Shown here: positions 1-7,451 of the stretch, piece by piece | Numbering within the stretch: position 1 is the stretch's first letter | How the letters are laid out: every line of letters starts with the position of its first letter | Assembly: GCA_027718005.1 (NCBI GenBank) | Contig: JALLOP010000051.1 | Coordinates: 1-9,977, forward strand | From: Patescibacteria group bacterium AH-259-L07 | Lineage (GTDB): Bacteria; Patescibacteriota; Patescibacteriia; UBA2591; UBA6264 | Direction: 5' to 3' | Length of the DNA stretch: 9,977 bases | Notes under the pieces: generated by a model | Seen by the model: the letters and a program-made list of their open reading frames with translations, nothing else | The model's database searches: none | What the model was told of the DNA's origin: nothing | Translations under genes and position numbers: made by a program

Positions 1-19
1 CTCAGTCCTCTCTCCATCT

Positions 20-37
20 GCGCGCCATACGGCGCGC
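20..37. repeat. GC-rich hairpin in the left repeat
   Basis: A perfect 7-bp stem GCGCGCC/GGCGCGC closes a 4-base ATAC loop. The mirror copy lies at 7801-7818. It is far more GC-rich than the surrounding genes. No T-run follows directly, so it is not a classical intrinsic terminator. Confidence 0.8.
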
Positions 38-61
38 GCCTGCGTTCGTCCTTTGCTCCGC

Positions 62-152
62 GCAAAACCAGAAATTTCCTTATCCTTAAAAAAAACGGCA
101 GGGGTGCAGGGGGGAGCCGCAAAAAAAATAAAAAGAAAATTTCTGGTTTTGC
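62..152. repeat. Internal inverted arms of the repeat element
   Basis: GCAAAACCAGAAATTT (62-77) is matched by its exact reverse complement at 137-152. The inner sides continue with partially complementary A-rich and GCC/GGC-containing stretches, so the 91-bp unit could fold into a long imperfect stem. The mirror unit is 7686-7776. Terminal inverted arms around a short non-coding core resemble a MITE-type element, but no target-site duplication can be shown here. Confidence 0.8.
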
Positions 153-173
153 TTCCAACCACTTTATCTTTGA

Positions 174-202
174 TTTACAATATTGCATAAATCCGTTATT
201 AT
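174..202 (+). promoter_or_regulatory. Predicted sigma70-like promoter of the R-M operon
   Basis: TTTACA (174-179), a 17-base spacer, then TATTAT (197-202). Each box matches five of six consensus bases and the spacing is ideal. It sits just inside the left repeat and about 70 bases before the regulator start. Transcription would begin near 209, immediately before the inverted repeat at 208-229. Confidence 0.6.
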
Positions 203-207
203 TTAAG

Positions 208-229
208 TATAAAGAATACACACTTTATA
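208..229. promoter_or_regulatory. Candidate operator: TATAAAG-N8-CTTTATA
   Basis: A perfect 7-bp inverted repeat with an 8-base spacer lies across the predicted transcription start. Its position suits repression by the XRE-type protein encoded directly downstream, as with autoregulating controller proteins of R-M systems. In DNA this A+T-rich, a 7-bp palindrome can also arise by chance, so the role is inferred from position. Confidence 0.35.
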
Positions 230-269
230 TTATATTCTATATATTAAATTATACAATACTTTACTTAAT

Positions 270-464
270 ATGAGTATAGCGAATAACTTAAAAAAATTTC
301 GGGCAGAAAATAACTACTCTCTAGAAAAAGTGGCTCGTCTTGCTGATTTATCTCTCAATACTATCGTAAAGATAGAAAGTGGCGTTAACAAAAATCCAAC
401 CATTGATACTTTATCTAAAATTGCCAAAGCTCTTGATATTGGTGTGGATGATTTAATAGAGTAA
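270..464 (+). CDS. XRE/Cro-CI family small HTH regulator of the R-M operon
   Basis: A 64-aa protein that is essentially one helix-turn-helix domain. The HTH spans roughly residues 16-38 (SLEKVARLADLSLNTIVKIE), followed by the usual closing helices ending in LSKIAKALDIGVDDLIE. The length and layout match phage Cro-like repressors and the controller (C) proteins of restriction-modification systems, which bind palindromes upstream of their own gene. It is the first gene after the promoter and ends 5 bases before hsdR, so it is almost certainly co-transcribed with it. The likely role is timing or limiting restriction expression. No clear Shine-Dalgarno precedes the ATG, so translation may start on a nearly leader-like A+T-rich RNA. 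An antitoxin-like role is possible but no partner toxin adjoins it. Confidence 0.88.
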   Translation: MSIANNLKKFRAENNYSLEKVARLADLSLNTIVKIESGVNKNPTIDTLSKIAKALDIGVDDLIE

Positions 465-469
465 ACATT

Positions 470-2956
470 ATGACAAACAAAAAGGAAGCGCAAGCAAGAA
501 TAAAGATAAATAAAATGCTTGAAAAATCAGGTTGGCGTTTTTTCGACGATGAAAAAGGACAAGCAAATATTCAAACAGAAGCGCATTTAAAAGAACTGGG
601 GGATAATTTTGAGAATGCAAAAGGTACGTTTACAGATTATTTACTTTTTGACGAAAAAGATTTCCCAATTTGTATACTGGAAGCTAAACGGGAGGAAAAA
701 GACCCACTTGACGGCAAGGAACAGGCAAGAAGAGATGCCAATAAAGCTAATGCGCGTTTTGTAATTCTCTCAAATGGAAATCTTCATTATTTTTGGGACA
801 TGGAAAGAGGAAATCCCGAAGTGATTACTAAGTTTCCTACACAAGAATCTATAAAGCACCGACAAAAATTCATATCAAATAATCAACGGCTCGCCGATAA
901 AAAAATAGATGATGATTACATCGCATTAACTCAAAACCCAAATTTTAAAGATAGTTCTCAATACAACAATAAAGAAACGAGAGAAAAGTATTTATGGAAC
1001 GAAGGTTTGCGAATTTTGCGTCCATATCAACTCAAATCAATTCATGCGCTTCAGCGATCTGCTGAAACTGGTAATGATCGTTTCCTTTTTGAAATGGCAA
1101 CGGGGACAGGGAAAACGCTTATTTCTGCTGCCATCGTCAAACTTTTCCTCCGAACAGGAAATGCGAAACGAATTTTATTTTTAGTTGATCGAATAGAATT
1201 AGAGGATCAAGCCTATAAAAACTTTGTTCAATATTTAGGTAATGATTTCCATACTGTAATTTACAAACAGAATAGAGATAATTGGAAGAAAGCAGAAATT
1301 GTTGTTTCTACTGTTCAAAGTTTCTCATCACAAAATAAATACAAAAAATTATTCTCACCAACTGACTTTGATCTGGTGATTTCCGATGAATCACATCGTT
1401 CAATCGGTGGTAATTCGCGAGCAGTTTTTGAGTACTTCATCGGTTATAAATTAGGATTAACTGCGACCCCGAAAGACTATTTAAAAAATGTTGATCCGCA
1501 AAAACTTTCCTCCAAAGATCCACGAGCGTGGGAACGGCGACAACTTTTAGATACATATACAACATTTGGTTGCCCGAATGGAGAACCGACTTTCCAGTAT
1601 AGTTTATTGGACGGCGTAAAAGATGGATATTTGATTAACCCAATAGTCACAGATGCTCGTACAGATATCACTACAGAATTGCTTTCCGAGAAGGGTTACG
1701 CCGTGATGATAAAAAATGAAGAGGACGAAGAAGTTGAAGAAATTTTTTTTCAAAAAGATTTTGAAAAGAAATTTTTTTCTGAAAAGACCAATAGTGTCTT
1801 TTGCCAAACTTTTTTGGAAAATGCTTTGAAAGATCCAATCAGCGGAGAAATTGGTAAAAGTATTATTTTTTGTGTAAGTCAAAAACACGCTTCCAAAATT
1901 ACACAAACGCTCAACAAAATGGCAAGCCAGCTTTGGCATGACAAATATAATTCTGATTTTGCTGTGCAAGTCACCTCAAATGTTATAGACGCACAACAAT
2001 TCACAATTAATTTTGCGAATAATAAACTCAACGGGCGTACAAAATTTATAGAGAACTACAAATCTAGTAGAACAAGAGTATGTGTGACTGTTGGTATGAT
2101 GACGACAGGATATGACTGCCAAGATATTTTAAATCTTGCTTTTATGCGCCCGATTTTCTCGCCTACTGACTTTATACAAATTAAGGGTCGTGGAACAAGA
2201 AAATATGCTTTTGAATATATTGATGAATATGGAAATATGCACAGTAAAAATAAGGAAAATTTTAAACTTTTCGATTTTTTTGCAAACTGTGAATATTTTG
2301 AAGAAAAATTTAATTATGATGAAATTATACAATTACCACAACAAAACGGAACGGGCGGAGGCGAACCTGTAGGCGTTAATATTAATGAGATAGAAATTTT
2401 CAATCCTGACAAAATAAGGACGCTAACTCAAAAGCCTATTGGTATCGAAGGAATGAAAGTTGATCGAAAACTTTTTGAAAAAGCTCGTAAAGAACTACAA
2501 AAAGACGAGGAAATAAAAAATGCCGTTGAAAATAAACGGTGGGATAAAGCGGTTCAACTGGTACGTAATAAGTATGAGGACAAGCCAAAGTTGTATTTGA
2601 ATTTAGAAAAAATACGCAAAAGTGAGAATCTTGATCGTAGGATTACGTGGCGCGAATTTTTGGAGCGTGCATTTGGATTGATTGATGTCTTTAAAACTAA
2701 AGACGAAAAACTTGAAGAAGAGTGTGATAAATTTATCTCTATTTACAAACCCAAAAGCAAGTATGTGCCATACATCAAAAATTATTTAAAAGCGTATGTT
2801 GGAGATGAAGAATTTAGAAATATCATCAATATGGGGGGAGATTTACATCACTCCCCTACATTTTCATTTTCTGAATATAGAGAATTGAATGGTTGGCGGA
2901 AGAAAGTGCCTGAATATGTCAAAGATTATATTTCATTTAACACTTATATAGAATAA
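470..2956 (+). CDS. hsdR: Type I restriction enzyme R subunit (HsdR, EcoAI/EcoEI-like)
   Basis: An 828-aa restriction and translocation subunit. It cleaves unmethylated DNA after ATP-driven translocation, in complex with the methylase and specificity subunits. Near the N terminus is a PD-(D/E)xK nuclease core: D56, then E71-A-K73 in ILEAKR. A superfamily 2 helicase motor follows: Walker A GTGKT (212-216), motif II DESH (306-309), motif III TATP (331-334), motif V around 539-556 (VTVGMMTTGYDC) and motif VI QIKGRGTRK (570-578). The region after about 600 (LFDFFANCEYFEE onward) fits the C-terminal domain of EcoEI-type R proteins. The length is close to that of type IB enzymes, shorter than EcoKI HsdR. 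All catalytic motifs look intact, so the enzyme is probably active. The gene lies between the regulator (5-bp gap) and hsdMS (2-bp gap), and lacks a strong ribosome-binding site. Confidence 0.96.
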   Translation: MTNKKEAQARIKINKMLEKSGWRFFDDEKGQANIQTEAHLKELGDNFENAKGTFTDYLLFDEKDFPICILEAKREEKDPLDGKEQARRDANKANARFVILSNGNLHYFWDMERGNPEVITKFPTQESIKHRQKFISNNQRLADKKIDDDYIALTQNPNFKDSSQYNNKETREKYLWNEGLRILRPYQLKSIHALQRSAETGNDRFLFEMATGTGKTLISAAIVKLFLRTGNAKRILFLVDRIELEDQAYKNFVQYLGNDFHTVIYKQNRDNWKKAEIVVSTVQSFSSQNKYKKLFSPTDFDLVISDESHRSIGGNSRAVFEYFIGYKLGLTATPKDYLKNVDPQKLSSKDPRAWERRQLLDTYTTFGCPNGEPTFQYSLLDGVKDGYLINPIVTDARTDITTELLSEKGYAVMIKNEEDEEVEEIFFQKDFEKKFFSEKTNSVFCQTFLENALKDPISGEIGKSIIFCVSQKHASKITQTLNKMASQLWHDKYNSDFAVQVTSNVIDAQQFTINFANNKLNGRTKFIENYKSSRTRVCVTVGMMTTGYDCQDILNLAFMRPIFSPTDFIQIKGRGTRKYAFEYIDEYGNMHSKNKENFKLFDFFANCEYFEEKFNYDEIIQLPQQNGTGGGEPVGVNINEIEIFNPDKIRTLTQKPIGIEGMKVDRKLFEKARKELQKDEEIKNAVENKRWDKAVQLVRNKYEDKPKLYLNLEKIRKSENLDRRITWREFLERAFGLIDVFKTKDEKLEEECDKFISIYKPKSKYVPYIKNYLKAYVGDEEFRNIINMGGDLHHSPTFSFSEYRELNGWRKKVPEYVKDYISFNTYIE

Positions 2957-2958
2957 TT

Positions 2959-5532
2959 ATGTTAGACAAATCAATAAAACAACGAATAAATAATGCTCGA
3001 CAGGTTCTTGTTGGCATTGTTCCCAATCCAGAAGCACAGGTGCAACAGATCACCACAGCACTCATCTATAAGTTTATGGATGATATGGATCGAGAGAATG
3101 AAGAAATTGAAAGGCCTGCAGTCTTTCTTGTCAAAGATTTAAAGGAGTTTTCATGGAATCGGCTAATGAGCCCCGAATTGTCTGGCGAACAACGGCTCGA
3201 TCTTTATATTAGAGCACTTGTCGCTTTCGAGGAATCAAAACGAATACCAGATTTTTTCAAGACTATATTCAAAGGATCAATTCTTCCACATAGAGATTCT
3301 AAAGTGCTACATCTTTTTCTAAAGGAGATAGATGGTTTCACCTATACTGACAACAGTGAAAATTTGGGAAATGCTTTTGAATACTTGTTGTCAATTATGG
3401 GATCACAAGGAGATGCGGGACAGTTTAGAACGCCACGACATATTATTGACTTTGTGGTCGAGGTTGTAGACCCAAAAAAAGGTGAGAGAATACTTGATCC
3501 TGCCTGTGGTACTGCCGGATTTTTAATTTCAAGCTATAAACATATTCGTAAACAAAACTCTTCCAACTACAGTCCTAAAACAGACATTCCGACTTTTGCG
3601 CAAACAGACAATAAGGAAATTAACGATCTACAAATACAGAGTAACGGCAAATATAAAGGAGATGAACTTACGCCAGATGACCGAAAAAAAATGGCAAAAA
3701 ATATACATGGATATGACGTAGCACCAGAGATGGTACGTTTATCTAAAGTAAACATGTATCTTCACGGTTTTAAAACACCACAGATTCATGTATATAACAC
3801 ATTAGCTTCAGATAGCAGATGGGATGAATATTTTGATGTAATACTTGCAAATCCTCCATTTATGACGCCAAAGGGTGGCATACAGCCACACAAGCGTTTT
3901 CAAGTGCAGGCAAACAGAAGTGAGGTGCTTTTTGTAGACTATATTGCGGAACATCTAAATATTAAAGGGCGGGCAGGAATTATCGTTCCAGAAGGAATTA
4001 TTTTTCAATCAGCGAACGCATACAAAGATTTGCGAAAAAATTTAGTAGAAGATTGGGGGCTTTGGGCCGTGGTTAGTTTGCCATCAGGAGTTTTTCAGCC
4101 ATACAGTGGAGTAAAAACTTCCATTTTATTTTTAGACAAGGATATAGCAAAAAAGACAAATAAGATTCTGTTTGTAAAAATTGAAAATGATGGTTTCGAT
4201 TTAGGGGCACAAAGACGAAAGGTTGATAAAAATAATTTACCGGAAGCTTTTGATATTTTAGAAAAATGGAAAAACAAACAAAAACTTGTAAAAACAAAGA
4301 TTGCTCATGCGGTTAAAAAATCAAAAATCGCTGATAGTAGAGATTATAATTTGACGAGTAGTCGGTATCTGGAGACAGTTGATTATAGTAATGTAAAATG
4401 GGATATGGTGGAGTTGGGAGAGATTTGTGATTTAGAGAGTGGATCGAGACAGAAGGGTGGAGCAGTTGATAGTGGTGTTTATAGTATTGGTGGAGAGCAA
4501 ATAAGCAAGGATAATGCGATTCGTTTTGAGAAAATGAAATATATTACCGAAGCTCATTTTTTAGAAATGAAAAAAGGTGTTTTGTCTAAAGGTGATGTTT
4601 TGATGGTAAAAGATGGAGCTACAACAGGAAAGATGGGGTTTTGGAATTATGATTATCGCGCCTCTGTAAATGAACATGTCTTTATGTTCCGAGCTAAAGA
4701 TCGAATATTACCGAAATATCTTTACAATGTTTTACTCTCAGATTCTTTTCAATATGAATTAAAACCATACATAAAAGGAATTATTGGTGGGATTAGTTTA
4801 GAAATTAAAAAAATTAAAATCCCTATTCCACCACTCGAAATTCAAAAACAAATTGTTGCAGAGCTGGATGATTATCAAAAAGTTATCAACGGAGCTAAAC
4901 AAGTTATAGAAAATTGGAAACCGCAAATTAAGTTTAGTTCCGAATGGAGAATAGTAAGATTAGGGGAAATTTGTAAAAAAATTACAAAAGGAACCACGCC
5001 CACAACTAATGGATTTAGGTTTGAGAACTCTGGTGTAAATTTTATAAAAATAGAATCTATAGAAGAATCAGGTAAATTTCTTCCAGAAAAATTTAAATTC
5101 ATTTCAAATGAGACAAATAATGCTTTAAAACGGTCTTGGTTAAAGGATGGTGATATTTTGTTCTCAATTGCTGGAGCATTGGGTAGGGTTGCTATTGTGA
5201 ATGAAAGAATTTTACCAGCTAATATAAATCAGGCACTGGCAATCATTAGGCTAAAATCAAATATTTCTATAGATAGAGAATTTTTGTTTAATGTTTTAAA
5301 ATCAAAATTAATACTGGATGAAATACTGAAGTTGAAAGTAGGGGTAGCCCAATACAACCTGTCCCTCTCTCAGATAGCAGATATTAAAATTCCGCTTCCT
5401 TCTCTTGAGGTTCAAAAACAAATTGTAGCTGAAATTAATATCGAGAAAGAGGTTGTCGAACAAAATAAAAAATTGATTGAAATTTTTGAAAGAAAGATAA
5501 AAAAGAAAATCTCTGAAGTGTGGGGAGAATAA
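2959..5532 (+). CDS. Fused type I DNA adenine methylase and specificity subunit (HsdM-HsdS)
   Basis: An 857-aa single chain. Residues 1 to about 465 are an HsdM-type N6-adenine methylase: an N-terminal helical domain, the QFRTPRHI segment, SAM-binding motif I ILDPACGTAGFL (178-189) and catalytic motif IV NPPF (298-301). Residues from about 480 are a complete HsdS with two target recognition domains. TRD1 is roughly 482-620 and TRD2 roughly 662-810, each followed by a helical conserved region. The two conserved regions are an internal duplication (PPLEIQKQIVAELD at 624-637 and PSLEVQKQIVAEIN at 814-827). HsdM and HsdS are normally separate genes; here the reading frame runs through the junction (about 465-485) without a stop. 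The complex would methylate an adenine in a bipartite target and, with HsdR, restrict unmodified DNA. The target cannot be predicted by reading. Confidence 0.94.
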   Translation: MLDKSIKQRINNARQVLVGIVPNPEAQVQQITTALIYKFMDDMDRENEEIERPAVFLVKDLKEFSWNRLMSPELSGEQRLDLYIRALVAFEESKRIPDFFKTIFKGSILPHRDSKVLHLFLKEIDGFTYTDNSENLGNAFEYLLSIMGSQGDAGQFRTPRHIIDFVVEVVDPKKGERILDPACGTAGFLISSYKHIRKQNSSNYSPKTDIPTFAQTDNKEINDLQIQSNGKYKGDELTPDDRKKMAKNIHGYDVAPEMVRLSKVNMYLHGFKTPQIHVYNTLASDSRWDEYFDVILANPPFMTPKGGIQPHKRFQVQANRSEVLFVDYIAEHLNIKGRAGIIVPEGIIFQSANAYKDLRKNLVEDWGLWAVVSLPSGVFQPYSGVKTSILFLDKDIAKKTNKILFVKIENDGFDLGAQRRKVDKNNLPEAFDILEKWKNKQKLVKTKIAHAVKKSKIADSRDYNLTSSRYLETVDYSNVKWDMVELGEICDLESGSRQKGGAVDSGVYSIGGEQISKDNAIRFEKMKYITEAHFLEMKKGVLSKGDVLMVKDGATTGKMGFWNYDYRASVNEHVFMFRAKDRILPKYLYNVLLSDSFQYELKPYIKGIIGGISLEIKKIKIPIPPLEIQKQIVAELDDYQKVINGAKQVIENWKPQIKFSSEWRIVRLGEICKKITKGTTPTTNGFRFENSGVNFIKIESIEESGKFLPEKFKFISNETNNALKRSWLKDGDILFSIAGALGRVAIVNERILPANINQALAIIRLKSNISIDREFLFNVLKSKLILDEILKLKVGVAQYNLSLSQIADIKIPLPSLEVQKQIVAEINIEKEVVEQNKKLIEIFERKIKKKISEVWGE

Positions 5533-5544
5533 TTATTTACAAAC

Positions 5545-6258
5545 ATGGATACTGCACAACAAATTTTTGGTTATTTACCGCTGAAGTATAAAAATCCTTC
5601 AGATACTGCATATTTTGATTTTCTCGTTAATTCTGTAGAACAAAATTACGAGGCTGAAAATTATCATTTTGGAGTAGTTGCCTTGCATATGATTTATATG
5701 GGTATTGTCTATCACTATATTTATGGGATTTTTAGAGCAGACAAAAAGCGATTTGAATATATACTTATTGGATTTCATGACTGGTTAAAAAGTAGAGCTG
5801 GTGTTAGCGATTTCGACAATTTGTCGTGGCATAATTTTTCCGTGATTGACGAATCTACAATATTTCAATTCTATCGTGCGGTTGGTATACCACATGACCA
5901 AATTGGAAATCTTAAATCACCAGTAAAAAAACGGAATGATATTTTACATACAAACGGTAAACATTTATCAAGTGAGGACGATTTTGAAGATCGGTCTCAG
6001 ATTTATTTACAAAATCTTGAGAAAATATGGAATTTTTGTGAGCCAGAATTTAAAAAACTGTTTTTTAAATTTTTAGATGATATTAAAATAGAAATTGTAG
6101 ATGGAAATGAGGCATATGGATATTTTGAACAAGACTTCATAAATGAATATGGTATAAGCAAAAAAATAATTTCACAACTTGCTCAAATTCCCAAAACGGA
6201 ATATCCTGCAGACAAGGAAGTATTTTTTGATGTAGTCAAAAAATGTTCTGACGAATAG
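5545..6258 (+). CDS. HEPN-like protein in the R-M operon, candidate RNase
   Basis: A 237-aa protein with no family I can name. It is mostly helical and rich in aromatic residues (YHFGVVALHMIYMGIVYHYIYGIF at about 40-63). Residues 130-135 read RNDILH, preceded by two lysines. This fits the R-x4-6-H signature of HEPN domains, including the frequent polar residue directly after the arginine. HEPN proteins with this motif are metal-independent ribonucleases, common in toxin-antitoxin and abortive-infection systems and in anticodon nucleases linked to type I R-M loci (PrrC, RloC). Unlike those, no ABC ATPase domain is fused here. The start lies 12 bases after hsdMS, so it is probably part of the same transcript. 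The HEPN assignment rests on one short motif plus helical character. It could instead be a structural accessory or immunity protein. Confidence 0.6.
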   Translation: MDTAQQIFGYLPLKYKNPSDTAYFDFLVNSVEQNYEAENYHFGVVALHMIYMGIVYHYIYGIFRADKKRFEYILIGFHDWLKSRAGVSDFDNLSWHNFSVIDESTIFQFYRAVGIPHDQIGNLKSPVKKRNDILHTNGKHLSSEDDFEDRSQIYLQNLEKIWNFCEPEFKKLFFKFLDDIKIEIVDGNEAYGYFEQDFINEYGISKKIISQLAQIPKTEYPADKEVFFDVVKKCSDE

Positions 6259-6277
6259 TCAAATAAAGGGAGCTCCG

Positions 6278-6430
6278 CCTGTGCGCGAATGCGCGCGCAT
6301 TCAAACATTCCCAGATGATTATATTTTTAAGTATGAAAATATTGCAGACGGAAACAAAATGATTTGTAATGCCGTGACAGTCAACTTTGCAAAGCATATT
6401 GCACAAAAAATAATAGCGGATTTGAAATAA
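6278..6430 (+). pseudogene. C-terminal relic of a DNA cytosine-5 methyltransferase
   Basis: Read in the frame ending at the TAA at 6428-6430, this stretch gives VRECARIQTFPDDYIF, then, 11 residues on, KMICNAVTVNFAKHIAQKI. These correspond to motif IX (RECARIQ-FPD) and motif X (IGNAVPV-lA--IA) at the C terminus of C5-methylases. All catalytic parts (motifs I, IV, VI, VIII) are missing, because the HEPN-like gene ends only 19 bases upstream. Motif X is itself decayed: the glycine of GNAV is cysteine and the proline is threonine. No start codon or ribosome-binding site lies at its front. It is the end of a once-complete methylase gene, presumably of a type II R-M system, cut by deletion or by replacement with the type I island. 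The 5' part is GC-rich and the rest A+T-rich. Confidence 0.82.
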
Positions 6431-6509
6431 TATTTATGAAAATAACATTGCTAGAAATTAAAGATGACCACCAATTAAAGACATAAAAATAGTATAGGAA
6501 AATTAAAAT

Positions 6510-7451
6510 ATGACAAAAAGTAAAATTAAAAAAAAGAATAAACATGAAACGAAGGATGACATTTTTCAGATTAGAATAACTGATAAAGGCGCAGTTGCAG
6601 CCATTTTTCAGGTGATGAACACATTGATTTTAATAATGTCGATGCTTTCTCATAAAAAAATAGAAACAGTTAAAGAATTAGTAGAAGATTTAAAATTTCA
6701 GCTACAAAAAACCTTGAAGTGGATGGAAAGAATTCCTGATGGGAGCTTATACAAAATCATTACTAAAAAAGAAGTTGATAAAATTAAAAAAGATGCCAAA
6801 GAGATTTTAGGATGGAAAATTGTGCCAACAGAAAAACAGTATAAGAAGCATGAAAAGATACTGAAGGAATATGAGGAAGTCCAAGTGCAGAAGGAGGAAA
6901 GGCTAGATAGTAGAGTTAAAATCACTTTTGATACATCCTTTCTACTGTCACATATTTCAAAAAAAGAAAAGAACTATAAATCAACAGAGGTTATTGTAAA
7001 TTATTTAACAACACAGAAAAAATATTTTGATATTTTTTTACCTAATCTTGTAATACTGGAATTTATATCAAAATTGAAACAAAAGAAATATACAATTAGA
7101 AAAATAAAAAAAGAATTTTCTACATTACTTGATAACATAAATGATAGTTATGTTGAGTTGGCTAGTGATAAATTAAATTTATTTGAAATCTTTAATAGGT
7201 ATCAAAAGTTTGCTAGGAAAGATATCAGTACTAAATTAAAAAGCAATGATTTTATAATTGCAACAGATTCCGTTTTAGCTGGTTCAATTATATTAACCTG
7301 CGATAAAGAAATGTATAAGATAACAAAGAAATTTTACAATAGTGTTTTTTTAATTACTCCTGAGTCCAATTCATATCTAAAATTTTTAAAAAAGTTTGAA
7401 AATGAAAAGAAAAAACTATATAACCACAAAAATGGGAACACTAAACCCTAA
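6510..7451 (+). CDS. PIN-domain nuclease with an N-terminal helical extension
   Basis: A 313-aa protein. The C-terminal half (about 136-285) has the order of acidic residues seen in VapC-type PIN domains: D141 in KITFDTSFLL, E184 in NLVILEFISKL, D247 in KSNDFIIATDSV and D265 in IILTCDKEM. PIN domains are Mg-dependent RNases of toxin-antitoxin systems and RNA processing. The first 135 residues are lysine/glutamate-rich and probably coiled-coil (about 50-133), with a short hydrophobic stretch (AAIFQVMNTLILIMSML, 30-46) that could be a buried or membrane-apposed helix. I do not recognise this N-terminal half. VapC toxins are usually near 130 aa, so this is much larger. No antitoxin gene adjoins it. 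AGGAA at 6496-6500 is a weak ribosome-binding site that supports this ATG. The terminal tail is basic. Confidence 0.75.
   Translation: MTKSKIKKKNKHETKDDIFQIRITDKGAVAAIFQVMNTLILIMSMLSHKKIETVKELVEDLKFQLQKTLKWMERIPDGSLYKIITKKEVDKIKKDAKEILGWKIVPTEKQYKKHEKILKEYEEVQVQKEERLDSRVKITFDTSFLLSHISKKEKNYKSTEVIVNYLTTQKKYFDIFLPNLVILEFISKLKQKKYTIRKIKKEFSTLLDNINDSYVELASDKLNLFEIFNRYQKFARKDISTKLKSNDFIIATDSVLAGSIILTCDKEMYKITKKFYNSVFLITPESNSYLKFLKKFENEKKKLYNHKNGNTKP

Larger units (their letters stand above)
1..156 (+). repeat. Left copy of a 156-bp perfect inverted repeat flanking the R-M island
   Basis: This segment is the exact reverse complement of 7682-7837: position n pairs with 7838-n throughout, with no mismatch or indel in my base-by-base comparison. 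It holds a GC-rich hairpin (20-37), a pair of 16-base inverted arms (62-77 and 137-152), A-runs and a G-rich core (97-120). The match stops sharply at its inner end: the bases after GCTTCC differ between the copies. The outer end cannot be seen because the window begins inside the repeat. No transposase is visible, so this looks like a dispersed non-autonomous or REP/MITE-like intergenic element rather than an insertion sequence. Confidence 0.95.

Noticed and set aside
1477..2372. Open frames of 64-121 codons in other frames within hsdR
   Set aside because: They overlap the fully supported hsdR helicase region and show no motifs.
6436..6486. A 16-codon open frame (MKITLLEIKDDHQLKT) directly after the methylase relic
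   Set aside because: Too short, no ribosome-binding site, no recognisable family. It could be the first codons of a lost restriction gene, but nothing shows this.
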